Of a stretch of 64,000 bases of DNA, positions 35,303 through 47,180 are shown one piece after another. The translations under genes and the position numbers were made by a program. The stretch covers positions 134,942,533 to 135,006,532 of the forward strand of contig OW799233.1 in the NCBI GenBank assembly GCA_941918925.1. Direction: 5' to 3'. The notes beneath the pieces were generated by a model. That model made no database searches. It saw only the letters and a list, made by a program, of their open reading frames with translations, and was not told where the DNA came from. Within the stretch, counting starts at the first letter, position 1, and every line of letters starts with the position of its first letter. This stretch comes from Phyto melanocephala. Lineage: Eukaryota; Arthropoda; Insecta; Diptera; Rhinophoridae.

Positions 35303-35469
35303 ATAACTTTAAATGCGTTTTTATTTTAGTTTATTCGTATCACAATAGCGGAAGAAAAGGTTTAGTGTTATTGATATCAACAATTTTGAAGTAACTTTTT
35401 TTTAATTCTGTAATGCTTTTACTTTCTAAACACTAATTTAGTAAATATATACGGCATATTTAGCGTTGA

Positions 35470-36560
35470 TTGCTAAGAATGGAAGGTCCTAGGAAAAAAC
35501 CAGTATTTAAAGAGGAAATTCTTAAGGCCATACTTTGTAGCATGGATTTCCATATTCCTGAAAATCTAATCATCTGCACAAAACTTAAAAATATCATTAA
35601 TCATATTCTTAAAAATATAAATAAAACTTATAGACCCCCTGAAAATTTACCTTTGAATAAAGCTGTTATTTTCTGGAGATAAAGACCTTTTATTCAACAG
35701 TATATTACAAACAGAAGACATAACTACGGAATAAGGTTTTATAAACTGTGTAATGCAGTTGGATTTTTAATAAGCTTGCTTATACACACTGGAACAAATT
35801 GAAGAAATAATCCCTCATATATCTGTGGCTTGGGGCTAAAAGGGCCAATGTCAAAATATTTACTTTTGAAAAAATTGGAATTGAACTTTAACTTTTATAG
35901 ATGCGTTCATAGTGACTTTGGCCAGCATTTTATTTATGAAGCTGTTCCGGGTTAAGTGTGACTTTAGCTGTTTTACCATAACGAAATAGAGCAAGAAAAC
36001 AAATCTATTGCAATGATTAACTCAAAAGAGCAAAAAACTGACATTGGCCCTTTTAGCTGTAAGCCACAGATATATGTCACAAAAAGGTCAACGCACAAGA
36101 GTAGGAACAGCATGGAGGTGTAACACAAAAGGCATTATTGTTTTAAAATGGTAAGACAAACGAGACGCACTTATGATGTCTACAAGGCATAAATATATAA
36201 ATACAGGATTAAAAATACTCAAAACGAAAATGATTGTTGACTACAACAAAAACATATCAGCTATCGATCTGATCAAACGATGTCGTACTATTTCTGTGCC
36301 AGGCGATCAATTTGCATTTCATTTGTACATGCGGCGTTTATAATAAAATATCTGTTGATAATCTCATAACGCCTTTATCGCTAAGAAAAGGGACTATCAA
36401 AGCATATTTGGTCGAAACTACATAACAAAGGTCATTATAGAAAGTGCAGGCCAATATATCATCTTGTGAATATTTTCCAGATGTAAGCACTTTAGCAAAA
36501 AAGGACCACAACAAAGTATACATGTGAAGTCTGCAGAGACATAGAAGTTGATGTTATTGG
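35470..36560 (+). pseudogene. piggyBac-type transposase relic, split by a MITE
   Basis: Two plus-strand pieces fit piggyBac transposases in order. Before the split, 35600-35800 reads PPENLPLNKAVIFWR, a stop, then RPFIQQYITNRRHNYGIRFY and KLCNAVGFLISLLIHTGT; this covers the region of the first catalytic Asp, here Asn-Lys in place of the usual Asp-Glu. After the split, 36120-36310 reads GIIVLKW-DKRDALMMSTRH, then KMIVDYNKNISAIDLIKRC, matching the DKRDV..LST.H and DYNKNMGGVDL boxes. The 36340-36540 end corresponds to the C-terminal region with frameshifts. The lost key residues and stops make it inactive. A 260-bp inverted-repeat unit sits in the middle. Confidence 0.75.
35816..36076. mobile_element. 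MITE with 35-40 bp inverted ends inside the piggyBac relic
   Basis: catatatctgtggcttgggg running on as ctaaaagggccaatgtca is mirrored at the right end (tgacattggcccttttagct, then aagccacagatatatg), with three mismatches or so. The enclosed 190 bp has no coding content. The piggyBac reading resumes on the right, so the unit inserted into the gene relic. Target duplication not resolved. Confidence 0.7.
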
Positions 36561-39220
36561 ATTATGATCATATCAATGACGCCTGTGCGAGAAATTATCG
36601 TATAAATGCAAATGCTAACGAAGCCGTAGAGTTTCAGTAGCAGTAATGTAATTTTTTTTTTGTTATATATGTTCACACTGAAATTTAGTGTATGGAAGTA
36701 TTACGAAATACAATACATAACATTTAGAACATTTTTTGAGGCTCTTTAGTGTATAAGAGCTATCGCAATTAGCAATGGTTAAGGCTATAAATAAATGTAG
36801 GAAATTGTAGGAATTCGTTACCTGACCATACCCTATTTAAAATTTATAAATATATTTGGGCAAAATGTAGTTAGGTTAGGTCCAGAATATAGTTATATAT
36901 GAAAAAGTGTAAAGGTCAAGTTGGTATTTGAAACCAAATGGAGAAAAATTTTTTTCTAAATCTCATTAATTTGGATATCAAATTATTGGGCTTGACTATT
37001 ACAATACAATTATGTAAAAATTCAAAATCAATTGTGGCATCATTGCCACATTGCTTCGATCTGGTAATTGTACCCTTATATACATGATGGAGAAGTATAT
37101 TATACACATTATTGCATATTTTTTCTACCCTTTGATCATTATAAGGGTTATGAGCGAATGATCTAAAGAAACTGAATACATCAAAATAATTTGTTCTGAA
37201 CTTGTTTGACTTTCGCCTCTGTTTTTCTTTTCATGTTATTTGTGCTAGCAATATGCAATTAATTATAGAATAAAAATTGAATATAAAGCAAATGATTTCT
37301 TTGATTTAGATCTCTCTCACTTTCTCACTGTCTGTATCTGCTGTCTATAAGAAGGCTGCGAACAACAGTATACTTATGATATTTAGCCGACATTATATGC
37401 AACACATCATATACTCATTATTACATTCTACTTAATCTTTCACCGAATACAACGGTACTCGCTACGGGGATAAAACTTTGTGTCTTACGGACATAATGTA
37501 GATGGGAAGAAATGATATACTCGTCAGCACACTAAAGTTCTAAAAAGTGTTATCAACTCTTCATTTCGTAGTTTTAATATATATTTTGTTTTTGAGAGTT
37601 TGCCATTCAATCGAACATTTCAGAGCTTAAAAGTGTAAAAGCAAAATCTGACACATGTTGTTTTTAATAATGATTACCTCTTCAACCAAAAGTGAATCCC
37701 TTTTGGATATAATTTTAGATATTTTTACCGTTATCGGTTAAATTAAAAACTTGTGTTTCAGTGTAATTTTCCTTAACTAGTAGGTTTGCATGTCACCCAT
37801 TCAAATTTGTGTCAAAAATTGTTGTGGCATTATTCAATATACATATACACATGTAAAGCTTCAAACACATATACAAATAAATATACACATTTAGTTGTTA
37901 ACTTGCACCACAATAAATTCACATGCAATTGTTCCTGGAAAAAGAAATCTAACAACGATGTAAGTTCTTTTGTTTTGTAGATTGTAGAATAAAAAAAGTA
38001 CACAGAATATTTTATAGAATTATAAGTATGTATGTATGGGTACATGAAAAAGCTTATATGTGTGTTTGTATGGATGCAAGTGTCAATACCAAAATTTGTG
38101 CAGACACAACCAACAAGTCGCAAAATATTCCTGATTTCGAATACATATTGAAGTTTTGGTTGTTGTTGTTGTTGTTGTGATACTCAAATAATGTCATTCC
38201 ACATTGAAATTCTAGGTTTCCCTACCCATCACCTTCCAGATGCTGTAGTATTTCTTATAACAATAGAAACTGAAAAATGTACAACTCTCTCACTGTCTTC
38301 TGCATGTTTAATTTTGTACCACTCGATTTTCTTGTTGTTGCTAGATGTTGCTGTTGTTGTTTTTGGCGATGAAGACAGCAAAGTTGTTGTGCAAGTGACA
38401 ACATAAAAAAAATTTTTATATCAATTCACTGCAATTCATTTACCAGAATTTTTATTTGTTTCTTTGGTTGGCTTTTTTTAATTTAATTTCTTTTCTCGCT
38501 TTTTTCGTTTTCTGGTGCCCATATTCTTGCATCCTCAATTGAAAGTTCATTCTCAGCGCTTGTAAGTAGTGGTAGAGGACTGAATCCTGTTGCTTTTGTT
38601 GTCGATAATATGTACAATAATGGTGATTTAATGATTTAAATTAACACAGTTTCAATAACTATGGTGTTTTGTATTGAATTTTATGAACACAGGTTTAAAT
38701 ATTTTTTTGTTCTAAGACAAAATTAGATTTTATAAAAAAAATTTAACAAAATTTTTATAGGAAAATTATGGTAGGCTCATATTAGCTTTTTATGTTTCAT
38801 ATTACATAAAAATATTTGTATTTTTAAAAAGGTTAAATATTTTCAATAAATTCTATTTTAATTTATTCCGGCTTGAGTTAATTTTCATAATTTATTATAC
38901 TTCCTCAAATATTTAAAATAAATCGTAAATATTTTAAAGAAAGGTGAATAATTATTTAGGGACATTATTATAACTTACCGATAACTAGGTAACTAGTTTT
39001 TCGTCATTACAACTTCACTTTAACCTAAAAGAGTCCGATGTGTTCAAGGGAAGATCACTCTACCTTTAACTTTTAACGTGTGGTTCATTTTTTAAAAGTT
39101 ACCATATTTTCTACGGTATAAAGACATTGTTTACTATTTCTTTGTCGTTGCCACTTTGTTTTTAAAGAACTAATTATTTTGTAAAAAACAATCGGTATTT
39201 TCTTTGGTGCTGCCATATTT
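36561..39220. other. AT-rich DNA with no recognised gene
   Basis: Contains ttgttgttgttgttgttg at 38161-38178. The frames at 37786-38406 are low-complexity or lack family resemblance. Near 38957, 'agggacattattataactta' resembles in inverted form the sequence at 42276-42305. Confidence 0.45.
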
Positions 39221-39582
39221 GCAGGGAGGTTGTAATAAAGAAAAATACTTAATGGTCAGTTTAATGCTTTCTTTAACAAACATTACCTTTTGTTAAGACC
39301 CCTTTATGACTAGTCAAGTCTCTTGCGCAAGTTAGTTTTTTATTTTCTCTTGTTTTCCTTCAGGCTCAGCAATTAACTTGCCCAAGTTTCGATCTCTTTT
39401 ACTTATTATACCCTTCACACAGTGAAAAAGGTATTAAAATATCAGAAATATTCGGGAATAGATCCGTATTGAAAATCAGAAACATCGGTACATAAACAAC
39501 TGAGATATCAGCAAAAAACCACGACCACCTCGTTTTTTTCACAACAACAACATACAACACATAAGTACCTATATACATATAT

Positions 39583-41809
39583 CGAGGGCTTATATTCAAA
39601 AAGTGCTATCTGCAAAATCACAACTTCTCAGGAGAGCAAAAAAACAGTTTTTTCCGTTAACTCTTCGATTACTAATTAAAATTTATTTTACAATGTTATT
39701 CAATGTTATTATTATTAATTCTCGATATTATCGACTTTATGGTAGATAGTAGTTTTTGCAAGTTAAAATTTGATCAATTTGAATATTCAAATAAGCAGAT
39801 AGCACTATTTGAACAAAAATAAAAATAATGTTTGTGGAAAACTAATTGAATCATTAAAAGGATCATTTTTTTGTCGACCTGGTCTAATAGATGTAAAACG
39901 AATAAGTTTTTTTGTTAATCTTTAAAAAAAATCAAAGTTCAGATACAGAGCATCAAAAGGCATTTTAAAAACTTTATTATCTATTTTAATATTTTTCCTG
40001 AGTTTTTTTGTTACTCTTATGTAATCGTTTGGCAAATAAATTGTCTGATTTTTTAGCTTCATCTCAATTTTAGCGTATGGACTATCACACTCCATTTGAG
40101 TGTGCCCCTTTTCTAAGTACTTTTGTTCAATTACCTTAGTATTTTCTATAGAAAAATTGGACAGTGCATTTGATAAAAATGGTAACGATTTTGATAGCCA
40201 CAACCATTGGAATATATTTTGATTGGTAACGTATCTGACAAACAATGGGTGTTTAAATGGTGTATTATACATGAAATGAAACTTGATGCAGACAGATCTC
40301 CATTAGTTTCATTCCACCAGTAATTTGTACATTGATGGATTGCGAGATTATAAATTGTAAAGTTGTGTACTTGAAGACGCTGTTTATAGTAAACAGCAGA
40401 TGCGTTTATATCTGGACAAAGTTTTACTGCTTGTGCATCCATAGTAAACACCTGACATCGTCCTTCTTGAGCTGCAATTTTGTACCGTTGTTTTCCTAAT
40501 TGGGCACGTGGTTTTTTCGAAATATGTATGTCATATTCACGCTATTCAACTTGTTTAGCTCTGATTCTAACACATGTGTCATATTCATCTTTACGAGGCT
40601 TATATAGAGCCAAATTTTGTTCGTCAAAAAAATTTTAAAACGTAAAAGTTGATACCGGACGAACCTTATTTTCAAAACATTTAGATTTATAGTCCTTATA
40701 AATATCAGCTTTATTTTTAAATATTGTAGCAATGTTTATCTTACTACTGTCTTCGCTTCAATAATGACTTTTCATTTTGTCTAGTTTTTCGAAATAATGT
40801 TTTAAATACGTTTTATAACCACTTTTTTTAAAATAATACTTAGGCCGCTGATTTTTATCACGAGAAGATGCATCAATGGTTTTTTTGACCAACCAATATC
40901 TTAACATACCTAGATTTATAGAAAGAGTGGAAAGAAACATAGCTTTACATACTTGCAGAAATTCGTGGTTGCAAGGAAGTTTATATATGAAGCTAATCTG
41001 TTTTTTTTTAATTTTCCACTGAATTCCTTTTTTTTTTGGAAGCTGTGTTACGTGGGTCTTTATAGAAACTTGCTTAGCTTCCCAGGACATACTCCAAAAC
41101 GTTTTAAAAATATTTTTTCTAGTGTCTTCATTGAATTTTTGGCAGTGTCTTAATATACTTTTTATGCAAGTTTTCGATAAACATAAAGGTCTAATTTCTT
41201 TTTGTTTTTTTGTAACATTTTGCTTTACAACTTTATCGATTGTTGAAAATCCTAAATATTTCTGCCTATTCTCACGCTTCTTTTTATTTTCCATTCGATT
41301 TTCTGATGCAGAAAAATGGACTCGCTTTCTTCGAAGACAATAGACAACATTATTGTTAAAACGTTCGTTTTCGGAATCTGTAATAAATTTTTGGTTACAA
41401 TTATAATTGCCACGAATTTTAAATATTAACCTGTTATATGATCGCTCTCATCTTCTTTAGATGAAATGTAATCGATTGCAATACGCTGTAGGGAATTCAT
41501 TTGTTAGTTTATCACAAATTTCAATAAAAATTTTATGCACATACATATATTATTAAACAATATTAATTTTTTAATATATTTTAATTTTTATTATATACAC
41601 AAATATTTTTTATGTAGATAGCACTTTTTTATAAAAAAAAAACGTATGTTAGATAACACAATCATAAATTTATGAAAAGAAAAGTTTAAAAATAATATTT
41701 TTTCTTCCAAATTTAACTGACAGATGACAATTTTATCTGTGAACACGATGCAATAAAAAACTCGTTTTAGAGAAAATTGTAGATAGCAAGTTTTGAATAT
41801 AAGTCCTCG
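39583..41809 (-). mobile_element. 2.2-kb DNA transposon with unnamed DDE-type transposase relic
   Basis: Terminal inverted repeats: cgagggcttatattcaaaaa at 39583 and, on the other strand, cgaggacttatattcaaaac at 41809. Similarity continues through tgctatctRca, about 32 bp with four mismatches. A 4-bp ATAT duplication flanks it (39579-39582 and 41810-41813; TATA if the ends are taken one base further out). The motif GTGCTATCT also recurs subterminally at about 39795 and 41616, which suggests transposase binding sites. The single decayed coding region runs on the minus strand. A 4-bp duplication fits, among others, Sola-type elements, but I cannot assign the superfamily. Confidence 0.8.
39922..41500 (-). 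pseudogene. DDE-type transposase-like protein, broken, family not named
   Basis: A likely start Met is at 41500 (MNSLQRIAIDY). After a frameshift the 41294-40758 stretch gives a Lys/Arg-rich domain (CHEF-like spacing not seen). It ends at KMKSHY followed by TGA, where I expected a Cys. 40750-40500 continues as KADIYKDYKSKCFENK, then DEQNLALYKPRKDEYDTC. Next comes VFTMDAQAVKLCPDINASAV (40451 onward), then IKIYSNGCGYQNR and, in another frame, YLEKGHTQMECDSPYAKIE (near 40130). I recognise these boxes (SHYCR, KDxCDxC, FTMDxQAVKLCP, IYSDGCxxQNR, GHTQMECDSVH) from a widespread set of uncharacterised insect proteins. The Asp in FTMD and the acidic residues in MECD are candidate catalytic residues, and the second Asp is Asn here. 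At least three stops and two frameshifts make it inactive. Confidence 0.7.
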
Positions 41810-42075
41810 ATATACAAACGTCATATACTGGTTAGAGTGAGCCAAAAATTTTTTTTTATTATTTTATATATTATTTATATTTTTATTGTTCTATTTTGAA
41901 TTTTTTTTTGATTTTTTTTTTTTGAAACACATAAGTAAATTCAATTTATAATATTAAAATGGAATGTTTTTATACATATATGTTTGTTTTTTATATGTAT
42001 GTACGTATTTCATATGAGATAAATGGTGATATAAAAAATTGCACGGCCGAATATAGCACTTTCTTTTATTTTTAA

Positions 42076-42898
42076 TTTTTTGACATTTCTTTTTTGTTTG
42101 TGGTTTCTCAATAAAAACTTGTTCGTACATGCTGAGTACAGGCAAGTGTGTACTCAAATATGAGCAAGTTTCTTCCTCTTAACCCGACCTTACCCCCTTT
42201 TATCTATAATCACAAGATTTGCGCAAGTCTCTTGCGCAAGAGACTTGCCTAGTCAGAAAGGCGTCCAACATTAACTTTGTCTGCAAGTTATAATAATGGC
42301 CCTTAAGTGCACTGAAAGGGCATACAAGTAAAAACAACTCTGTTTTCGATACTGCCAGCTATATCGGAGATGCAGAAAGCATAACAAAAGTGTATTATGA
42401 ATGTAAAAGAATATAAAGATAGAAATGAAAAATTTTATGCTTTCCATTTGCTATTTACTTTTAATTGTATCATAAATAGTACACGCGAAGCAAGACCATG
42501 CACCTATTCTGCGGACTCGTATGTGACATTAATTTATCAGATGCTTTCGAAAATTTTGCTTTGGAAAATTAGTAATTATATGTGTATATCGTTGGTCATT
42601 AGTATAAAGGCCCTAACTTAAATACTTGCAGCTTTACAGCAGAAGGCAAAAACGTAATAGAAACGTTATTTTTAATAATATTTCATTGAACTTTTGTGTT
42701 GAGATGTATTTTTGTGAAATGTATTGGAATCACTGAAAAACTGAATTTCGTAAAAAATACAAGTTAAGGCCTTTCTATAAGAAAGAAAGCGAAAAGTAAC
42801 GTGCTTAGCCGCTATTTTGATTTTTTTTTTAAATACAGTGCCTTAAAACAATTGAAATGGAATTAGAAAAATTTTTTATTTGTTAGAACTAATATTTT
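42076..42898. other. Flank of the nested elements, no gene
   Basis: 42076-42263 is the right part of the inverted-repeat element. 42264-42330 (caagttataataatggccct) continues the outer repeat family shared with 9.6 kb. The remainder shows no recognised feature. Confidence 0.5.
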
Positions 42899-43762
42899 TA
42901 TACCCGCCACCAAAAAAATGGTGGGGGGGTATATTCATTTTGTCATTCCGTTTGTAACACATCGAAATATCCATTTTAGACCCCATAAAGTATATATATT
43001 CTGAATCAGGGTTTGATTTGATGACGATCTAGCTATGTCCATCCGTCTGTCCGTCTGTTGAAAGCACGATAGAGGTCGCACCGAAAAAGCTAGAGGCTTA
43101 AACTTTGCCAGAATCTTTCACATAGACAAGGTTTGTTTTGTATTGAAAATGGGCTAAATAGGAATATTAGGAAAAGAGTTATAGCTCGTAAAAAACCGTG
43201 TCCTTCGAACATCGAATAAAATGGAATTGTGTCCAAACGCATTAACGTAGACTCGTTAACTTCGAATATATATTTCCTGAGTAAAAACAATATTTTTCGC
43301 CGAAAATTATCTATGCATTAGAAAAGGAGTTATCGATCAAAATGTACGAAAACTTATACCGCATAGTGTATTTTTCGGTATCTTTAAAAACAAAAACGTC
43401 ATTGAAGCAACAAAATTGGATGTACGACTCTGAAATTTTGCAGACATGGCTTTTTGGTCAAATGCTTTGTTCTAACAGAAAATAAATGTGACACGCCCAC
43501 TTTAACGCCCACCTCCCATATAAAGTCTGACCTTAAATTCATATAATTTCTCTACGAATAAAGACTTTAGAATAATAAAGGACTATATTTCAACATCTAA
43601 GTTGCATTCATTATAAAAATTATTTCGACACGCCTACAATTACGCCCACTTTTCACGTTATCGACTGTTAGTGAAATTTAAAAACTCATAAAACCGACAA
43701 AATTAGAGCTACGACAATGAAATTTCCCACAGATATCCTTCTAGTCAATGTGTCATAACCAA
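42899..43762 (+). mobile_element. DINE-A, 3'-truncated, plus orientation
   Basis: tatacccgccaccaaaaaaa start with the ggtgggggggtata inner arm, core gaccccataaagtatatata, and a short GTCY tract near 43036. It contains gtgacacgcccactttaacg near 43487 and one further CGCCCAC block near 43644. Similarity ends near 43762 after 'atccttctagtcaatg'. The frame at 43090-43290 is antisense to the repeat. Confidence 0.85.
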
Positions 43763-45159
43763 CTAATAGCTGCATATTTACACTCCCTTTTAAGGAAAAT
43801 TTTCAATGTATTCCCCCTTTATTTGATAAATTGCTTTCTATAGAAAATTTTTAATGAATTTCTCATTATTTGAGAAATTTTCTTATTGTAAGTAATTATC
43901 GATTTCTTTTAATCGATTTTTTTTAATTTATAGAAAATTTTTTGATATTTATTTGTATAAAAATATTAATTATTTTTGTAGAAATTTTTTGTAGATTAAT
44001 TTCGGTAAATTTTTCGGTCTTATAAAAATATTTTTTAATAAATTTTCTTTCAATTAATAAAATTTTAAATTCTTTTGAGAAATAAAATTTTAATGTACTT
44101 TTTTTCAATTTTCGCCTTACATTCATATTAACGACCTTTTAATTAATTATTGTTATAGGCCGTTTACTTTTGTTTGTTACCAGGAAAACAACGTTATCAA
44201 TAAAACTAACGAAGTTTGATAACTATTTCATTTACAACCGCCCCACTCAGCCATTGCAAAAAAACTCCCTGACATGTTATAGTAGAATAAACAAATTCGT
44301 TGTAAACGATTCGATTAGTAATTTTAATTAGAAATTATTGCATAAAAAATAAATTTTAAACTAAAAAAAATTTGTAAATTTAATGGAATCACTTTTCAAA
44401 CAAAATTCAAAGAAATGTATAAAAACCCAACAATTTTGCATAAATTATTTTCAACAAATTAAACAGGGTTTTACTAGTACTTGAGATGAGATTCTGATTT
44501 TTTTTATAATAAGAATATTATTTCAGATTAGCTGCAATGAAGAATTAAGTTTATTTGTTAGCTAAAAAGAAGACCGCCAAAAAATGGTGGGGGTTTATAC
44601 GCATACATATTCTCATACCGAGTATAACACATCAACTTATTCGCTTAGGTTGTTACAGAGTGTACAATTTTAAAATTCTTGCGTCACTTAAAGGCGATCC
44701 AGCGACTTAAGTCCATCTGTAATATAGGATGATCAAATTTAGGTTAGATCTTTTTAATACGTCAGAACAGTTTGTATACTGATATAATGCGACATCGTGA
44801 TAACAGAATAAAATTAATTTTAAATTAAAGTATGTCAATAAGTCTATTTAGTAGTAAACAATACCCGAATTCTCTAAAACTTTTTCATATCAAATATATA
44901 TATTAAATAGCAAAATATCCGTAGTTTCGGTACGGCAGTTAATTAATTAATTTACTCAATAATTACTCAATTACTTAATAATCTTTCGTTTAATTTATAA
45001 AGCTCGTTTCTCTTATTAATTTTATTAACAAAAATTAAAAATTACTGTGAAGATCTGTCGGGTACATGTCTCCTATCTCAGCCAGGATAGTTGTTTTAAT
45101 TATTAGATGCCGAAATTCAAAAAATGCTTAAATGATTATAAAAACCGGAAATGTAACTT
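43763..45159. other. AT-rich DNA, includes a worn DINE-A start
   Basis: At 44573-44650, accgccaaaaaatggtgggg, ttatacgcatacatattctc and gtataacacatcaac match a DINE-A 5' end in decayed form. No GTCY tract follows. The rest is T-rich and unassigned. Confidence 0.5.
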
Positions 45160-45890
45160 TTTGTCCTTCTCTATAATTTTAAAACTCAACTTAATGTAAC
45201 AGTACCCAATCCCATAAATCTATGTATATTAATAGCAAAAAAAAAACCTTAAAAATTAGTAAACGTTTTTTTTTTTGTGTCACCCATTTAATTTTCGTTC
45301 ATTACTTGAATAAATAGTCCCTAATTTCATATTGTTAGCTCCGTAAATGTAAAATATACAAAAAGTACCATAAAAATCAGAAAAAGTAACTATTTGTTTT
45401 TCCAAAATATATTTGTAGTCTCAACTTGGATTACAAGTCCCTAATATCAAAATTCTAGCTTCATAAACGTATCAAATAAGAAATGTACAATTACAATCCG
45501 AAAAAATATATTTCGTGTGTTCCATATCATTTTAGGTCTCAACTCTGATCAATTGTCTCTAATTTAAAAATTCTAGTTTATCAAACGTAGAAAGTGCAAA
45601 AAGTACTAAAAGTGCGAAAAAATATCTTTTGTATCGCCCATATATATTAGTTGGGAATTTTAAAACTCTAACTTCATAAATACAGAATATAAAAAAGGTA
45701 CCATGAGAGAGCAGAAAAGTACCTTTGTGTAGCCCATATAATATTTAATCTTTACTTGGATCAAAAATCTCTAATTTTATAATAACATTTTAAATTTTAA
45801 TTCTTAAATTTATAAAATATAAAAAGTACCATAAAGAAAATAAAAAGTACCTTTTTGAATTTCCCATGTCAGTGTTAAAATTCCAGTTTT
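45160..45890. repeat. Degenerate minisatellite, about 110-130 bp unit, six or so units
   Basis: The phrase order 'gtccctaatttcaaaatt', 'agcttcataaacgta', 'aaaaagtaccataaaaat', 'gaaaaagtacctttttgt' and 'cccatataat' recurs starting near 45317, 45445, 45552, 45645 and 45768, with an incomplete first unit near 45200. Divergence between units is substantial and the spacing varies. No coding potential. Confidence 0.7.
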
Positions 45891-47104
45891 AAAATGTTAA
45901 AATATCTATTTGAAAATAAACTATTTTAACAGTCATGATTTAAAGTGAACAACTTTTTTTCGCATTAAAACAAATAAGTACTAAAAAGTACCAAACTGTT
46001 TTCCCTAATTTTGCCCTTTCTACCCTGTTATAAATTTGTTTTAAGATTTACTAAATTACATAATTTTTTATGTTTGGTACATCTTCTAATCACAAATTAT
46101 ATTCCAATTGGCGGCCCTGTAATTAGGAACTCAACAATATAAGAATTTTTTTTTTAAATTACCCAGAGGGATCATTTTTATCCCTTAGAAGAGCGAGCTT
46201 AAAAAAAGTGCCGAAATCTTAGTAATACTGTTTTGCGTGGATTAACTAATACAACTTTAAGTTTAAATTTTGTTCTCATATTTGTCAGAAGTGTGTTTGG
46301 ATGTAAAAATATGCCCAGACACCTGTCAATTTATTTTTTGAGTAGATTTCAATACCCTTTTTAAGTTAACCTGTATCGCTTTTAGCTAAGCAGATATAAT
46401 GTTATTGAATTTACCCCCTTAAAAATCGAATTTCCAAAAATCCCCTTTTAGCGGAGCTATACGTCAAATGAGGAACCGACTGTCTAAATTTCAAGTATTA
46501 GGATTTTTCCATTTTGACTATGCAATGACGAGTCGATTAGTAAGACGGTAGTAGTAATAAATTTTCCCATAAGCACCGCTACCAAAAATAGGTATTTTGT
46601 GCTGCCACAATATTGATTAAAGGTCAAGGCTTTTAGTGAACAAAAATCTCTAAATGCCCATAATATTACATTAAAAATAAATTAAATCTCCTTGTACAGA
46701 GTGCTATGAAATTGTAGAGGACATGCCTAATGGTCTCATCATCCATATCACAAAACCAGCACGACACTGCAATATCTAGTTAGAAAACCAGATATCACCC
46801 TTAATATTTGGCCCTTGAGAGTAAATCAAGCCTCTTTGCTTGACCTGACCCTAAGATATTCGCCAGTACCAAGCAAACTCAGAGTCAAAAAGGGATAGTA
46901 AACTCTTAACAGTAACTCTTTTATGTGTATGGATTGATCATAGATGCTAAGAAAAATGTTACTGCGGATGCTGCTACGACATGGTTAGGTGGGCAAAACG
47001 AGAGTAAGCACCTGACTCTCGTGAATACTTCGTGTGGTGGAGTTTGTCGTAGTATTTGATGTAGTGGTTCTTGTTGTATTTTCTGTTAGTTTTATGAGTG
47101 GATG
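45891..47104. other. Unassigned DNA
   Basis: No frame or repeat family recognised. The stretch 46690-46920 is less AT-rich than its surroundings and may belong to an unrecognised element. Confidence 0.4.
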
Positions 47105-47180
47105 CATGGCCAGTGAGAGGGTTGGAACCTGCTATCGCCACTAACAGGCTAGCCGGAAACCTCACTGGGCCAAACCGGTT
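47105..47180 (-). repeat. tRNA-like hairpin, possible SINE head
   Basis: On the minus strand TGGCCCAGTGAGG (47172-47160) fits an RNA polymerase III A box and GGTTCCAACCC (47129-47119) fits a B box, about 42 bases apart as in tRNA genes. The same stretch is also a self-complementary hairpin (ggccagtgagagg with cctcactgggcc), which could mimic the boxes. No tail or target duplication was found, so SINE identity is uncertain. Confidence 0.35.

Larger units (their letters stand above)
39407..42075 (+). mobile_element. DINE-B, internally deleted, interrupted by a DNA transposon
   Basis: Left part 39407-39578: tatacccttcacacagtgaa joins directly to ggtattaaaatatcagaaat, so the core and GTCY tract were deleted. 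caaaaaaccacgaccacctc follows. The right part resumes at 41815 with acaaacgtcatatactggtt and reaches a weak 3' end (gcacggccgaatatagcact then ttcttttattttt) near 42075. The 2.2 kb between is an independent transposon. Confidence 0.75.
39299..42263. mobile_element. Inverted-repeat element that holds two further insertions
   Basis: Left end cccctttatgactagtcaag plus tctcttgcgcaag, right end (reverse complement) cgcctttctgactaggcaag plus tctcttgcgcaag: 30 of 33 bases agree. Flanking DNA on both sides matches a continuous stretch at about 9555-9665 (ggaggttgtaataatg ... caagttgtaataatg), so the flanks belong to another repeat family that was interrupted. About 100 bp on the left and 190 bp on the right are its own; the rest is the DINE-B and the transposon inside it. 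Target duplication not resolved. Confidence 0.65.

Noticed and set aside
36338..36523. 61-codon minus-strand frame
   Set aside because: Antisense to the C-terminal part of the piggyBac relic.
39292..42272. TTAA duplication (piggyBac type) for the outer inverted-repeat element
   Set aside because: TTAA lies near both ends but at different distances from the inverted repeat, and the uninterrupted relative at 9.6 kb does not support it.
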